From contig DASVEF010000312.1 in assembly GCA_036380715.1 (NCBI GenBank), forward strand, positions 62,001 to 126,000: 64,000 bases of DNA, read 5' to 3'. The DNA comes from UBA5704 sp036380715 (lineage in GTDB: Bacteria; Acidobacteriota; Thermoanaerobaculia; Multivoradales; UBA5704). A program made the position numbers and the translations under genes. This document shows, one piece after another, positions 49,400 through 58,366 of the stretch (position 1 is the stretch's first letter; every line of letters begins with the position of its first letter). The notes under the pieces were generated by a model. It saw nothing but the letters and a program-made list of their open reading frames with translations, made no database searches and was not told the origin of the DNA.

Positions 49400-52054
49400 A
49401 TGTCGTCCGTTCCTTCCGCCGTCTCCCTCGGGTCTCTCACTCCGATGCTCCGCCAGTATCTGGAGGTCAAGGCGGAGCATGCGGACGCCGTCGTGATGTA
49501 CCGCATGGGCGACTTCTACGAGATGTTTTTCGAGGACGCCAAGCGCGCGGCCCCTCTGCTGGAGGTCCAGCTCACCGCCCGCCACAAGGGGAGCGAGAAC
49601 GAGACGCCGATGTGCGGCGTCCCCTATCACGCGCTGGAGTCCTACCTCGGCAAGCTGCTCGCCGCCGGGCTCAAGGTGGCCATCTGCGACCAGGTCGAGG
49701 ACCCGGCGCAGGCCAAGGGGCTGGTGCGGCGCGAGGTCACCCGGGTGGTGACGCCGGGCACGGTGAGCGATCCCGGGCTGCTGGAAGGGAAGGAGGAGAA
49801 CCTCCTGGCCGGGCTGGTCTGGGACGGCGAGGCGGGAAGCGGGGCCTTTCTCGATCTCTCGACGGGGAGCTTCTTCGTCCGCCGCTGGAAGTCGGCCGAG
49901 GAGGGGGTGGAGGACCTCGCCCTGCTGCGCCCGCGCGAGGTGCTGTTCCACGCCGGGGACGGCGCCGGGGGCTTCCCCCGCGAGGTCGTGGAATGGGCCG
50001 AGCGGGAGTGCCCCTGCCGCACCGACCTCACCGGCGACCGGCTGTTCGACCCCCGCCGCGCCGGGGACCTGCTGCTCCGTCAGTTCGGCGTCGCCACCCT
50101 GCGCGGTTTCGGCCTGGAGGACGGCGAGCCCGCGGTGCGCGCCGCGGCCGCGGCCCTGGCCTACGCCCAGGAGACGCAGAGGAGCCCTCTCACCCACGTG
50201 CGGGGGATCGCCGTCCAGGAGGCGCGCGACCGGCTGATCCTGGACGCCGCCACGCTGGCCAACCTGGAGGTCTTCCGCAGCCAGCGGGCCGAGCTGGCCG
50301 GGCCGCGCCGCCGCGGGACCCTGCTCGCGGTGCTCGACCGCACGGTCACTCCTCCGGGCGGGCGCATGATCCGCGACTGGCTGCGGCGCCCGCTGATCGA
50401 CCCCGGGCAGATCGCCGAGCGCCACGTGGCCGTGGGCGAGCTGGCCGCGGACAACCCGCGCCGGGAGCGGCTGCGCGAGCGGCTGTCGCGGGTGGGCGAC
50501 CCGGAGCGCATCCTCTCCCGCGCCGTGCTGGGCACGTTCACCCCGCGGGAGGCCGCGGCGCTGCGCGACGGGCTCTCCGAGGTCCCCGCCCTGCTCGCCG
50601 AGCTGGCCGGAGCGCAGTCGCCGCTCCTGGCGGGCCTCGCGGTCACCGATCCCCTGGCGCCTCTCCATGCCGAGCTGCGCCGGATGTTGGAGGAGGCTCC
50701 GGCGCCGACCCTCCAGGACGGGGGGGTGATCGCCACGGGCGTCGATCCCGACCTCGACCACCACCGGTCGCTCGCCCGCGACAGCAAGCGGCACATCCTG
50801 GCGCTGGAGGCGCGCGAGCGGGAGCGCACCGGAATCTCCTCCTTGAAGATCCGCTACAACAAGGTCTTCGGCTACTACCTGGAGGTCACGCGGGCGAACC
50901 AGGAGCGGGTGCCGGCGGACTACATCCGCAAGCAGACCCTGGTCAACGCCGAGCGCTACGTGACCCCCGAGATCAAGGAGCTGGAGGAGCAGATCCTGTC
51001 GGCCGAGGAGCGGCAGATCGCCCTGGAGCAGGAGCACTTCCGGCGCCTGACCGGCACCGTGGCCGCGGCGGCCGAGGGGCTGACCGCGCTCGCCTCGGCC
51101 CTCGGCGCCCTCGACGCCCTCGCCTCTTTCGCCGAGGCCGCGGCGCGCCATCGCTACGTCCGCCCGCGCATGGAGCCGCCGGGGGCGCCGATCGCCATCC
51201 GCGAGGGGCGCCACCCGGTGGTCGAGCAGGCGAGCCGCGACGCCTTCGTGCCCAACGACGCCGAGCTCGACGGCGAGCGCGCGCAGATCGTCCTCCTCAC
51301 CGGCCCCAACATGGGGGGCAAGTCGACCTACCTGCGGCAGGTGGCGCTGATCGTCCTGATGGCGCAGGCGGGGAGCTTCGTGCCCGCCGAGGAGGCCGCG
51401 ATCGGGGTCGTGGACCGCATCTTCACGCGGGTGGGCGCCTCGGACGACCTGGCGCGCGGGGAGTCCACTTTCATGGTGGAGATGATCGAGACGGCGAACA
51501 TCCTGCGCCACGCCACGGAGCGCAGCCTGGTGATCCTCGACGAGGTCGGGCGGGGCACGGCCACCTTCGACGGCCTGTCGCTGGCCTGGGCAATCGTCGA
51601 GTACCTGCACGAGCACCGCCTTCCCAAGACCCTGTTCGCCACCCACTACCACGAGCTGACCGAGCTGGCCTCGCTGCTGCCGCGGGTGGTGAACCGCACC
51701 ATGGCGGTCAAGGAGTGGGATGACCGGATCGTCTTCCTGCGCCGGATCGTGGCGGGGAGCGCGGACAAGTCCTACGGCATCCATGTCGCCCGGCTCGCCG
51801 GTCTGCCGGCCCAGGTGATCGAGCGCGCCGGCGAGATCCTGGCCAACCTGGAGGCTCACGAGTACGACTTCACGGGCAAGCCCCGCCTGGCGCGCGGCAG
51901 CAACGCCCCGCAGAGCGAGCAACCGGCCCAGCTCGCTCTGTTCGTCCCGCCGGAGCAGGTCGTGGCCTCGGTCCTGCGCGAAGTCGACATCGACCGTCTT
52001 TCGCCTCTGGCGGCTCTGAACCTCCTACATAGTCTAAAATCGCGGCTCGTTTGA
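49400..52054 (+). CDS. mutS: DNA mismatch repair protein MutS
   Basis: The protein has 884 residues. The mismatch-binding motif MGDFYEMFFEDA is at about 34-45. The connector, clamp and lever regions follow. The ATPase has Walker A GPNMGGKSTYLRQVA, Walker B SLVILDEVGRGTATFDGLSL and ATHYHEL. A C-terminal tail ends in LNLLHSLKSRL, which fits the tetramerisation tail. No ribosome binding site precedes the ATG, consistent with leaderless expression. Confidence 0.96.
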   Translation: MSSVPSAVSLGSLTPMLRQYLEVKAEHADAVVMYRMGDFYEMFFEDAKRAAPLLEVQLTARHKGSENETPMCGVPYHALESYLGKLLAAGLKVAICDQVEDPAQAKGLVRREVTRVVTPGTVSDPGLLEGKEENLLAGLVWDGEAGSGAFLDLSTGSFFVRRWKSAEEGVEDLALLRPREVLFHAGDGAGGFPREVVEWAERECPCRTDLTGDRLFDPRRAGDLLLRQFGVATLRGFGLEDGEPAVRAAAAALAYAQETQRSPLTHVRGIAVQEARDRLILDAATLANLEVFRSQRAELAGPRRRGTLLAVLDRTVTPPGGRMIRDWLRRPLIDPGQIAERHVAVGELAADNPRRERLRERLSRVGDPERILSRAVLGTFTPREAAALRDGLSEVPALLAELAGAQSPLLAGLAVTDPLAPLHAELRRMLEEAPAPTLQDGGVIATGVDPDLDHHRSLARDSKRHILALEARERERTGISSLKIRYNKVFGYYLEVTRANQERVPADYIRKQTLVNAERYVTPEIKELEEQILSAEERQIALEQEHFRRLTGTVAAAAEGLTALASALGALDALASFAEAAARHRYVRPRMEPPGAPIAIREGRHPVVEQASRDAFVPNDAELDGERAQIVLLTGPNMGGKSTYLRQVALIVLMAQAGSFVPAEEAAIGVVDRIFTRVGASDDLARGESTFMVEMIETANILRHATERSLVILDEVGRGTATFDGLSLAWAIVEYLHEHRLPKTLFATHYHELTELASLLPRVVNRTMAVKEWDDRIVFLRRIVAGSADKSYGIHVARLAGLPAQVIERAGEILANLEAHEYDFTGKPRLARGSNAPQSEQPAQLALFVPPEQVVASVLREVDIDRLSPLAALNLLHSLKSRLV

Positions 52055-52071
52055 GGAGGTCTGAGCAGGCC

Positions 52072-53121
52072 ATGAGAGCCGCCGAACACGTCTTTGTGGG
52101 CATCCCCGGACCCGAGCTGGACTCGCGGTCCGCCGCCCTTCTGGAGGAGCACCAGCCGGGGGGGATGGTCCTGTTCGGCCGTAACATCAAGGACGCCGAG
52201 CAGCTCAACGACCTCGTCACGGAGATCCGCCGCATCCTTCCCGACGCGGTGCTGACGATCGACGCCGAGGGCGGAAAGGTCGACCGCCTGAAGGCGGTCC
52301 TCGGGCCGGCGCCCGCGGCCGCCCTTCTCGCCCGCAATCCGCCGAGCATGGCCCTCCAGGCGGGGACCTGGATCGCCCATGGGCTCCGGCTCTTCGACCT
52401 GGACGTCAATTTCGCGCCGGTGGTGGACCTCAACCGTGGCGAAGAGGAGAACGCGCTCGCCAGCCGCTACCTGGGGGTGAGCCCGGGCGACGTCATCCCG
52501 CGCGCCCGCGCCTTCCTCCGTGGCCTTCACGCCGGGGGGGTCGGAGGGTCTCTCAAGCACTTCCCCGGTCTCGGCGGAGCGAGTCAGGACACCCATTTCA
52601 AGGTCGCCTGCGTCTATCTCCCCTCCGCGGTGCTGATGGCCGACCTCGATCCCTTCGACGCGCTGGCCCGGCTGGCGGGAGCGGTGATGGTCGGCCACGC
52701 CATCTATCCCGCGTACGACGCCGAGCAGCGGCCGGCCACCCTGTCGCCGCCGATCCTCGGCGGCCTGCTGCGCGGCCGGCTGAGGTTCGAAGGGCTCGCC
52801 TTCAGCGACGACCTGGAGATGAAGGCGCTGGACGACTGGGGGGACTTGGCCGAGCGCTCCGAAACCTGCTTCGCCGCGGGCTGCGACGTGCTGCTCCTCT
52901 GCCACACCCTGGAGGCGCTCCCCGACGTGATCGCCCGCCTGGAGAATCCGCGCCTCGAAGAGCGCCGCCAGGAAGCGCACCGCCGTCTCGAAACCTACCG
53001 CCAGCGCCTCCGCACCCTGCGCTCGGCGCGCGACTACGTCAACATGATGAGGGGGAGCCCCAGCGAGCGGCTGGAGAACGTCAGGCAGGCCCTGGAGCAG
53101 CTCCAGGCGAGCGCGCGGTAG
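52072..53121 (+). CDS. nagZ: beta-N-acetylhexosaminidase-like glycoside hydrolase family 3 protein
   Basis: The protein has 349 residues. The ATG at 52072 follows GAGGAGG by 13 bases; a TTG at 52051 overlapping the mutS stop is an alternative. The NagZ signature KHFPGLGGASQDTH is complete, including the Asp-His dyad, and the nucleophile is in FSDDLEMKAL. NagZ removes GlcNAc from anhydro-muropeptides during peptidoglycan recycling. There is no signal peptide, consistent with a cytoplasmic enzyme. It probably forms an operon with mutS. Confidence 0.82.
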   Translation: MRAAEHVFVGIPGPELDSRSAALLEEHQPGGMVLFGRNIKDAEQLNDLVTEIRRILPDAVLTIDAEGGKVDRLKAVLGPAPAAALLARNPPSMALQAGTWIAHGLRLFDLDVNFAPVVDLNRGEEENALASRYLGVSPGDVIPRARAFLRGLHAGGVGGSLKHFPGLGGASQDTHFKVACVYLPSAVLMADLDPFDALARLAGAVMVGHAIYPAYDAEQRPATLSPPILGGLLRGRLRFEGLAFSDDLEMKALDDWGDLAERSETCFAAGCDVLLLCHTLEALPDVIARLENPRLEERRQEAHRRLETYRQRLRTLRSARDYVNMMRGSPSERLENVRQALEQLQASAR

Positions 53122-53264
53122 GCCCCTCACCCCCCTGCCCCCCTCTCCCATCCGGCCGGGAGAGGGGGGAGAAATCCCGGATAGAACAGGAAACCCCTCA
53201 GGTTTTTCTCCCCTCTCCCGGAAGGGCGGGAGGGGGTGGGAGAGGGGTCGGGGGTGAGGGGCCG
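53122..53264. repeat. two palindromic repeat copies
   Basis: The unit CCCTCACCCCCCTGCCCCCC with its inverted arm, a 30-base AT-richer spacer, and a second unit ending GGGAGAGGGGTCGGGGGTGA. It fills the gap between convergent genes and abuts the stop of the GGDEF gene. Confidence 0.85.
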
Positions 53265-54449
53265 TCACGCGGTCGTAGCCGTTTCCTCGGCGCCCCGCTC
53301 CTCGACCGGCCTCGCCACGGCTCTCGGAGGACCCACGACGCGGTCGCGACCCCCCTCCTTGGCCTCGTAGAGGCGGCGGTCGGCGCAGGCGAGCACGTCG
53401 GCGGGGCTCTCGCCGTCCTCGGGCCAGCTCGCGACGCCGATGCTGACCGTCAGCGAGACCGGGCGGCGTTGGTCGGGCAGGTGGATCGGCGTCGCGGCAA
53501 CCGTGCGCCGGAACCTCTCCAGGAGGTCGTGGGCGCGTCCGCTGCGCACCCCGGGCAGGATCAGCGCGAACTCCTCGCCGCCGTAGCGGGCCACCACGTC
53601 GGACTCCCGGCAGGAGCCCCGCAGCGTCTGCGCGACCAGCCGCAGCGCCTCGTCCCCACCGGCGTGGCCGTAGGTGTCGTTGAAGCGCTTGAAGTAGTCG
53701 ATGTCCAGCATCGCCACGGCGAACCGTCCTCCCTCGCGCCGGGCTACCGCAACCTCGCGCTCGAGCTGCTCGTTGAACACGGCCCGGTTCAGCAGGCCGG
53801 TGAAGCGGTCGCGCGTCGAGAGCAGGCGCAGCTCCCGGGAGCGCACCACGATGGTCGCCGCGAGCACGGTCGCCCCGGCGATCTGGACCATCCGCCAGAC
53901 CTGGTCGCCCCCTTGAAAGGAGATCCCCGCGCCGATGCCCCACCGCCAGTCGGCGTAGAGGACGATCGCGCCGTACTGCAGCAGCCCGAGCGCCCCGGTC
54001 ACCAGGCAGACGCGCGCGTCGTAGCGCAGGCTGGTGGCGGCGATGGCCAGGAAGTAGACGGGGAAGACCACCAGGTTGCTCGTCGCGTCCTGCGGCCGGC
54101 CGAGGACCAGGTACATCACCAGGATGCCGCTGACCAGGCTGACGTCCAGCAGGCTGCTCGCGAAGCCGATCCACGAGCGGCCCCAGTTGCGGTGGACGGC
54201 CGAGTAGATCATCAGGGCGCCGAGCAGCCCGCCGCCGGCCGTGGCGAGCAGGATCCGGGGATCGCGGGAGTAGGGAGAGCGGAGGTATTCGCTCGCCGGG
54301 ATGTAGAGCAGGGTGAGGAGGATGAGGAGGCGGACCCCGGCCACCAGGATCTCGCCGCTCAGCCCCGCGGCGGAGATCTCGGGTTCCGGCGGGCTCCAGA
54401 CACGCCGCCAGAGGGACAGGCTCGAAGGGGACTGCTCGCGACTTTCCAT
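53265..54449 (-). CDS. membrane diguanylate cyclase (GGDEF)
   Basis: The protein has about 394 residues; the ATG at 54449 is used, a GTG two codons earlier is possible. Six hydrophobic segments at about 30-205 form a membrane sensor. The GGDEF domain (about 225-385) has DRFTGLLNRAVFNEQLE, LDIDYFKRFNDTYGHAGGDE and the active-site GGEEF in VVARYGGEEFAL. RESD five residues before GGEEF is an intact inhibitory I-site. It should make cyclic di-GMP and be product-inhibited. No EAL domain is attached. Confidence 0.92.
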   Translation of the reverse strand: MESREQSPSSLSLWRRVWSPPEPEISAAGLSGEILVAGVRLLILLTLLYIPASEYLRSPYSRDPRILLATAGGGLLGALMIYSAVHRNWGRSWIGFASSLLDVSLVSGILVMYLVLGRPQDATSNLVVFPVYFLAIAATSLRYDARVCLVTGALGLLQYGAIVLYADWRWGIGAGISFQGGDQVWRMVQIAGATVLAATIVVRSRELRLLSTRDRFTGLLNRAVFNEQLEREVAVARREGGRFAVAMLDIDYFKRFNDTYGHAGGDEALRLVAQTLRGSCRESDVVARYGGEEFALILPGVRSGRAHDLLERFRRTVAATPIHLPDQRRPVSLTVSIGVASWPEDGESPADVLACADRRLYEAKEGGRDRVVGPPRAVARPVEERGAEETATTA

Positions 54450-54488
54450 GGACACCCGCGCCGTCCCTGGCGGTCTTCACCGCCGGAA

Positions 54489-54510
54489 CCGGGCCCCCGA
54501 AGGGGCCCGG
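54489..54510 (-). terminator. hairpin after ssb
   Basis: CCGGGCCCC, TTCG loop (minus strand), GGGGCCCGG; a perfect 9-bp stem with no T-run. It lies between ssb and the GGDEF gene and may be a terminator or processing hairpin. Confidence 0.5.
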
Positions 54511-54555
54511 ATGGACCGAAAATCAGGTGTCCGAGTCTAGCATCCCGGAACGGGC

Positions 54556-54987
54556 TCAGAACGGAATGTCGTCGTCTTCGGCCCCGCCGCCACCGCCGTA
54601 GCTCGGCTCCTCGTAGGAAGAGCCGCTGGACGGAGCGCCGCCGCCCATCTCCACGTCGCCCTTCTGGCCGAGCATCTGGAAGTTCTCGCAGATGATCTCG
54701 GTGCGGTACTTCTTCTCGCCGCTCTGCTTGTCGTCCCAGGAGCGGGTCTGGATGCGGCCCTCCAGGTAGATCTGCTTCCCCTTTTTCAGGTACTGGCCGG
54801 CGATCTCCGCCTGCTTGCCCCAGACGACGATGCTGTGCCACTCGGTCTCGTCCTGGCGGTTGCCGTTCTTGTCGCGCCAGCGCCGGTTGGTGGCCAGGGT
54901 GAAGCTTGCGACCGGCTGCCCCGAGGGGGTTGACCGCACCTCCGGGTCACGGCCGAGGTTGCCGATCAGGATCACTTTGTTGACCAT
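54556..54987 (-). CDS. ssb: single-stranded DNA-binding protein
   Basis: The protein has 143 residues. The OB fold is standard (VILIGNLGRDPEVRSTPSG, FTLATNRRW, TEWHSIVVWGKQAE, LKKGKQIYLEGRIQTRSW). A glycine- and serine-rich linker leads to the acidic partner-binding tip DDDIPF. GGGGAGGA lies before the ATG. It coats single-stranded DNA and recruits repair and replication proteins. Confidence 0.95.
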   Translation of the reverse strand: MVNKVILIGNLGRDPEVRSTPSGQPVASFTLATNRRWRDKNGNRQDETEWHSIVVWGKQAEIAGQYLKKGKQIYLEGRIQTRSWDDKQSGEKKYRTEIICENFQMLGQKGDVEMGGGAPSSGSSYEEPSYGGGGGAEDDDIPF

Positions 54988-55089
54988 GCGTCGATTTTCC
55001 TCCCCGTTTGAATCGGGTACGGTATCACACCGCCCCCCGTTCCGGTCCGGCACGGGGGGAAGAAAAAACGTCTTCCCGGAATAGAAAGG

Positions 55090-55536
55090 ATGGGGCTCGT
55101 GCGTCTCGTGATCCAGAGAGTCAGCTCGGCGTCGGTGCGGGTCGAGGAAGAGACCGTCGGGGAGATCGGCCGCGGTCTCCTGGTCCTGGTGGGAGTGGAG
55201 AGGGGAGACCGTCCGGAGGCGGTGCGGGCCGCGGCTGAGAAGCTGGCCGGCCTGCGGGTCTTCGAGGACGAGGCGGGCAAGATGAACCTCGACGCCGCCG
55301 CGGCCGGAGGGTCCTTTCTCGTGGTCTCGCAGTTCACCCTGGCCGGTTCCGTAGAGCGCGGGCGCCGCCCCTCGTTCGACCGCGCCGCGCCCCCCGATGA
55401 AGCGGCCCCCCTGGTCGAGGCCCTGGTCGCCGATCTGCGGCAGCGCGGCTTCCGCGTCGAGACCGGCCGCTTCCGCGCCCACATGGAGGTGGCGCTGGTC
55501 AACGACGGGCCGGTGACGCTGATCGCCGATTTCTAA
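55090..55536 (+). CDS. dtd: D-aminoacyl-tRNA deacylase
   Basis: The protein has 148 residues, the normal length. It carries RVSSASVRV near the start, the catalytic SQFTLAG and the C-terminal NDGPVTLIAD (the usual NxGPVT). It hydrolyses D-amino acids, and glycine mischarged on tRNA-Ala, from tRNA. GAAAGG precedes the ATG. Its TAA overlaps the stop of the convergent M50 gene. Confidence 0.94.
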   Translation: MGLVRLVIQRVSSASVRVEEETVGEIGRGLLVLVGVERGDRPEAVRAAAEKLAGLRVFEDEAGKMNLDAAAAGGSFLVVSQFTLAGSVERGRRPSFDRAAPPDEAAPLVEALVADLRQRGFRVETGRFRAHMEVALVNDGPVTLIADF

Positions 55537-56540
55537 CCGACCGGGATCTCCTCCAGGGGGATCGGCATGAAGGAGAGGAGGAAGAGCAGCAAGGCCAGCC
55601 AGGCGATCTTGCGCCGGGTGGGGTCGAGAGGCGTGTGTTCGTCCCAGACCGGCGGATGGTAAAGGCCGATCAGCAGGACGATGGCGCACCAGAGAAACCA
55701 CCCGGGCCAGTAGAGGCCGATCAGGCCGAGGCCGACCCAGAGAGGCAGGGCCAGGCGGCGTTGCAGGCGCCCGACCGCGGCGTAGAGGATGTGCCCGCCG
55801 TCGAGCTGCCCCAGAGGGAGAAGATTGAGCGAGGTGGCGAGCAGGCCGAGCCAGGCGGCCAGGGCCACCGGGTGCAGGTTGAGGTACATCCCCTCGCCCA
55901 GCCGGCCGTGGAAGAGGAGCGTGACCAGTTGGATGGCGAGGCACTTGCCGGGCGCGAGCACGAGCAGCTCCGACGCCGCATCGCTCGCGATGGCGGCCGG
56001 CTCGGAGCGCGCGATCCCGTAGAGGAGGAAGGGGAGCAACGCCACGAAGCCGGCGATCGGGCCGGCGACCCCGACGTCGAACAGCTCCCGCTTGGTGCGG
56101 ATCGGCGCCTTGATCTTGATGAACGCTCCGAAGGTGCCGAAGTTGAGGGGGACCGGGAGGAAGTAGGGGAGCGTGCAGGGGAGCCCGTAGAGCCGGCAGG
56201 CGACGTAGTGCCCCATCTCGTGGGCGAGCAGGATGATCAGGGCCGGGATCGAGAAGCTCAGCCCGATCGCCAGCAGCTCGCGGTCCCTCCAGACCGCCGA
56301 CACGGTCTGGGGAGTCAGGAACAGCAGAAGGCCTGTCTGCACGTCGGACCGGCTGTAGAGGACCATGACCGGACCCAGCGTCGTGGTGCAGAACAGGGTG
56401 AGCGCGAAGAGGAGCAGGGCGAGACCGTAGCGCGGCCGGACCCGCTGGCGCGGCGGAGGCTCGCCCGCCGCGGGCAGCAGCTCGATCAGGGGACGGCGAG
56501 GAAAGGGGAGCGGCGGGCCCTCGTGCGGGGGTTCGCTCAT
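55533..56540 (-). CDS. M50 (site-2 protease family) membrane metalloprotease
   Basis: The protein has 335 residues with about seven membrane segments. The zinc motif is in LLAHEMGHYVACRL, and the second metal ligand is in LNLLPLGQLDGGH. The loop PLNFGTFGAFIKIKAPI is typical of this bacterial subfamily. It cleaves substrates within the membrane; the target is unknown. It lies 12 bases downstream of the HU gene, probably in the same transcript. Confidence 0.88.
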   Translation of the reverse strand: MSEPPHEGPPLPFPRRPLIELLPAAGEPPPRQRVRPRYGLALLLFALTLFCTTTLGPVMVLYSRSDVQTGLLLFLTPQTVSAVWRDRELLAIGLSFSIPALIILLAHEMGHYVACRLYGLPCTLPYFLPVPLNFGTFGAFIKIKAPIRTKRELFDVGVAGPIAGFVALLPFLLYGIARSEPAAIASDAASELLVLAPGKCLAIQLVTLLFHGRLGEGMYLNLHPVALAAWLGLLATSLNLLPLGQLDGGHILYAAVGRLQRRLALPLWVGLGLIGLYWPGWFLWCAIVLLIGLYHPPVWDEHTPLDPTRRKIAWLALLLFLLSFMPIPLEEIPVG

Positions 56541-56552
56541 TCCAACTGCGAT

Positions 56553-56819
56553 TCAGATGTTCTTCAGGTCTTTGCCGGGCTTGAAGCGGACCGTCTTGCC
56601 AGGGGAGATCGCCACCTCGACGCCCGTCTTCGGGTTGCGTCCGACGCCCTTCTTGCGGTCGCGCACCTGGAAGACGCCGAAGCCGCGGAGCTCGATGCGC
56701 TTGCCGTCGCACAGGGCGTCCTTCATGGCCTCGATGATGGTGTCCACCGCCTGGGCCGCCTTGACCCTGGGTACGTCCGTGAGCTCCGCGACGCGGTCTA
56801 CGATGTCCGACTTGATCAT
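56553..56819 (-). CDS. HU/IHF-family DNA-binding protein
   Basis: The protein has 88 residues. The fold and DNA-binding arm are complete: VDRVAELTDVPRVKAAQAV, ELRGFGVFQVRDRK, GRNPKTGVEV and SPGKTVRFKPGKDL. GGAG precedes the ATG. It bends and compacts DNA. HU and IHF cannot be separated from sequence alone, though the P-x-x-x-x-FKPGK end is HU-like. Confidence 0.92.
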   Translation of the reverse strand: MIKSDIVDRVAELTDVPRVKAAQAVDTIIEAMKDALCDGKRIELRGFGVFQVRDRKKGVGRNPKTGVEVAISPGKTVRFKPGKDLKNI

Positions 56820-56877
56820 TTCCGCTCCGAAGAAGCGCCGAGTCTAGCAACCGGGTCCGAGCTGACGCAACCCCCTG

Positions 56878-58206
56878 TCACGACTTGGCTTCTTCCTGTT
56901 TTTTCCGAAGGATGCAGCGCTCGAACGCGGTGGCCGTGGAGGTGGCCAGGCGCTGCAGTTGCATGAGGTCCAGTTTCTTCGCGCCGTCGGCGTAGATCAC
57001 CGTCACCAGCCGGTCTCTCATGCGGACCGGCAGCATTACGCAATCGCGCGGGAGGTCTCCTCCCCAGGCCAGGGCGAGCTCGCGGTGCGCGGGCATCGGC
57101 GGCATCGGACCGATATAGACACTGCTCCCCTCGCGCAGGTTGAGGAAGAGCGACGGCTTGTCGAACCCGACCGAGAAGCTCCGGAAGAGGGTGAGGTCGA
57201 CCCCTTCTCCCTGCGCGAGCCAGGCGGTCACCTTGTCGCGGCCCACCTGGAACAGCGCCGCCCGCCGGTGGCTGCGCGCGAGGAAGCCGAGGACGATGCG
57301 CCCGACCTCCTCGCGGTCGCGGGTCGCCTCGAAGGCCTTCTCGACCTCCTCGATGGAGGCGGGCGCGGCGGCCGGTCTGGCGGGCGCCGGCGCTGGCGGC
57401 GCCGGCCTGGCCGTGACGAGGCCGAGCTCGGCCATCTCCTCCGGCGTGAGAGAGACGCTCTGCTTCACCGGCCGCGGGACCGCCCTGGGCGCGGCGCCGG
57501 CTGCCGCCGCGGGCGCCGGAGGCGCCGGGAGCGGAGCGGCAGCGGGCTTCGGCGCCGGAGCCGCCGCCGCGGGCGCCGGGCGGGCCTGCCGCGCGGGTGC
57601 GGGGGCCGGAACGTCGGGGAGAGGAGGGGGCGGCGACAGCTTGGGCCGGTTGCCTCCGGGCAGGTGGCTCAAGGGGGTGGCGAGCGTCGTGGCGCTCTCC
57701 GCGGTGCGCTCCCCGGGCCTCTCCCAGAAATAGCGCGCGCGGTTCAGCCTCTCGACCAACAGGCTGAAGCGGGACGGCGCCTCTTCCTTGTAGTACCTCT
57801 CCAGGGCCTCCAGGATGCGCAGCTCGTGGGCCACGTGGATCTTGACCCGCTTGCCCGTGGCGAAGGCGATCTCGTCCTGGCAGGCGAGGTTGCGCGCGTC
57901 CATCATGGCGAGGTCCAGCCGGCTCCCCTCCAGGCGGAAGGGGACGGCGCGGCAGCGGCGGGCGAGCTTGTCGGGGATCAGCGCCAGCACCTCTTCCGGG
58001 ATGCCGCGCAGGTCGTCGAGGTTGGCCGAGGGGACGCCGAGCTGCTCGGCGAGCCCCTTGAGGAGGAGGTCTTCGCTCAGCGCGTCGAGCTCCAGGAGGC
58101 AGGTGCCGAGGCGGCCTCCCACCACGCTCTGGTTCTGCAGGGCGCGGGTGAGCTGCTGGACCGTGATCCAGCCGCGCGTGACCAGGAGCTGTCCGAGCTT
58201 TCCCAT
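56878..58206 (-). CDS. MshEN domain protein with Ala/Pro linker and GAF-like C-terminus
   Basis: The protein has 442 residues. Residues about 1-150 are an MshEN (GspE/PilB N-terminal) domain: LGQLLVTRGWITVQQLTRAL, GRLGTCLLELDALSEDLL, then IPDKLARRCRAVPFRLEG. Residues about 190-300 are a low-complexity Ala/Pro linker. The last 150 residues look GAF-like (RIVLGFLARSHRRAALFQVG ... RDCVMLPVRMRDRLVTVIYA). No ATPase domain is present. MshEN domains can bind cyclic di-GMP and act in type IV pilus or type II secretion control, so it may be a stand-alone regulator. The nearby GGDEF gene is suggestive only. Confidence 0.72.
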   Translation of the reverse strand: MGKLGQLLVTRGWITVQQLTRALQNQSVVGGRLGTCLLELDALSEDLLLKGLAEQLGVPSANLDDLRGIPEEVLALIPDKLARRCRAVPFRLEGSRLDLAMMDARNLACQDEIAFATGKRVKIHVAHELRILEALERYYKEEAPSRFSLLVERLNRARYFWERPGERTAESATTLATPLSHLPGGNRPKLSPPPPLPDVPAPAPARQARPAPAAAAPAPKPAAAPLPAPPAPAAAAGAAPRAVPRPVKQSVSLTPEEMAELGLVTARPAPPAPAPARPAAAPASIEEVEKAFEATRDREEVGRIVLGFLARSHRRAALFQVGRDKVTAWLAQGEGVDLTLFRSFSVGFDKPSLFLNLREGSSVYIGPMPPMPAHRELALAWGGDLPRDCVMLPVRMRDRLVTVIYADGAKKLDLMQLQRLATSTATAFERCILRKKQEEAKS

Positions 58207-58366
58207 GCTTGTGAAGTCTTCGTTTCCGGGCCCGGCGCGCCTCGCGGCCCCTCTCTCGATGGTCTGTCTAACTTCTTCTCTCTTCGTTATTTAACCGCAG
58301 GGGCGCCATTATAGAGGCGGCTCGACGGCCTTGTAAAGCGGCTTCGGGCGCTGTTATCCTGCTCGC
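58207..58366. other. divergent intergenic region
   Basis: The 160 bases contain AT-rich words (CTTCGTTATTTAACC at about 58285; CATTATAGAGG at about 58310) that suggest promoters on both strands, not resolved further. Confidence 0.35.

Noticed and set aside
48641..51922. A 1093-residue frame in which tsaB is only the C-terminal part
   Set aside because: Everything before the tsaB ATG at 49354 is antisense to mutS.
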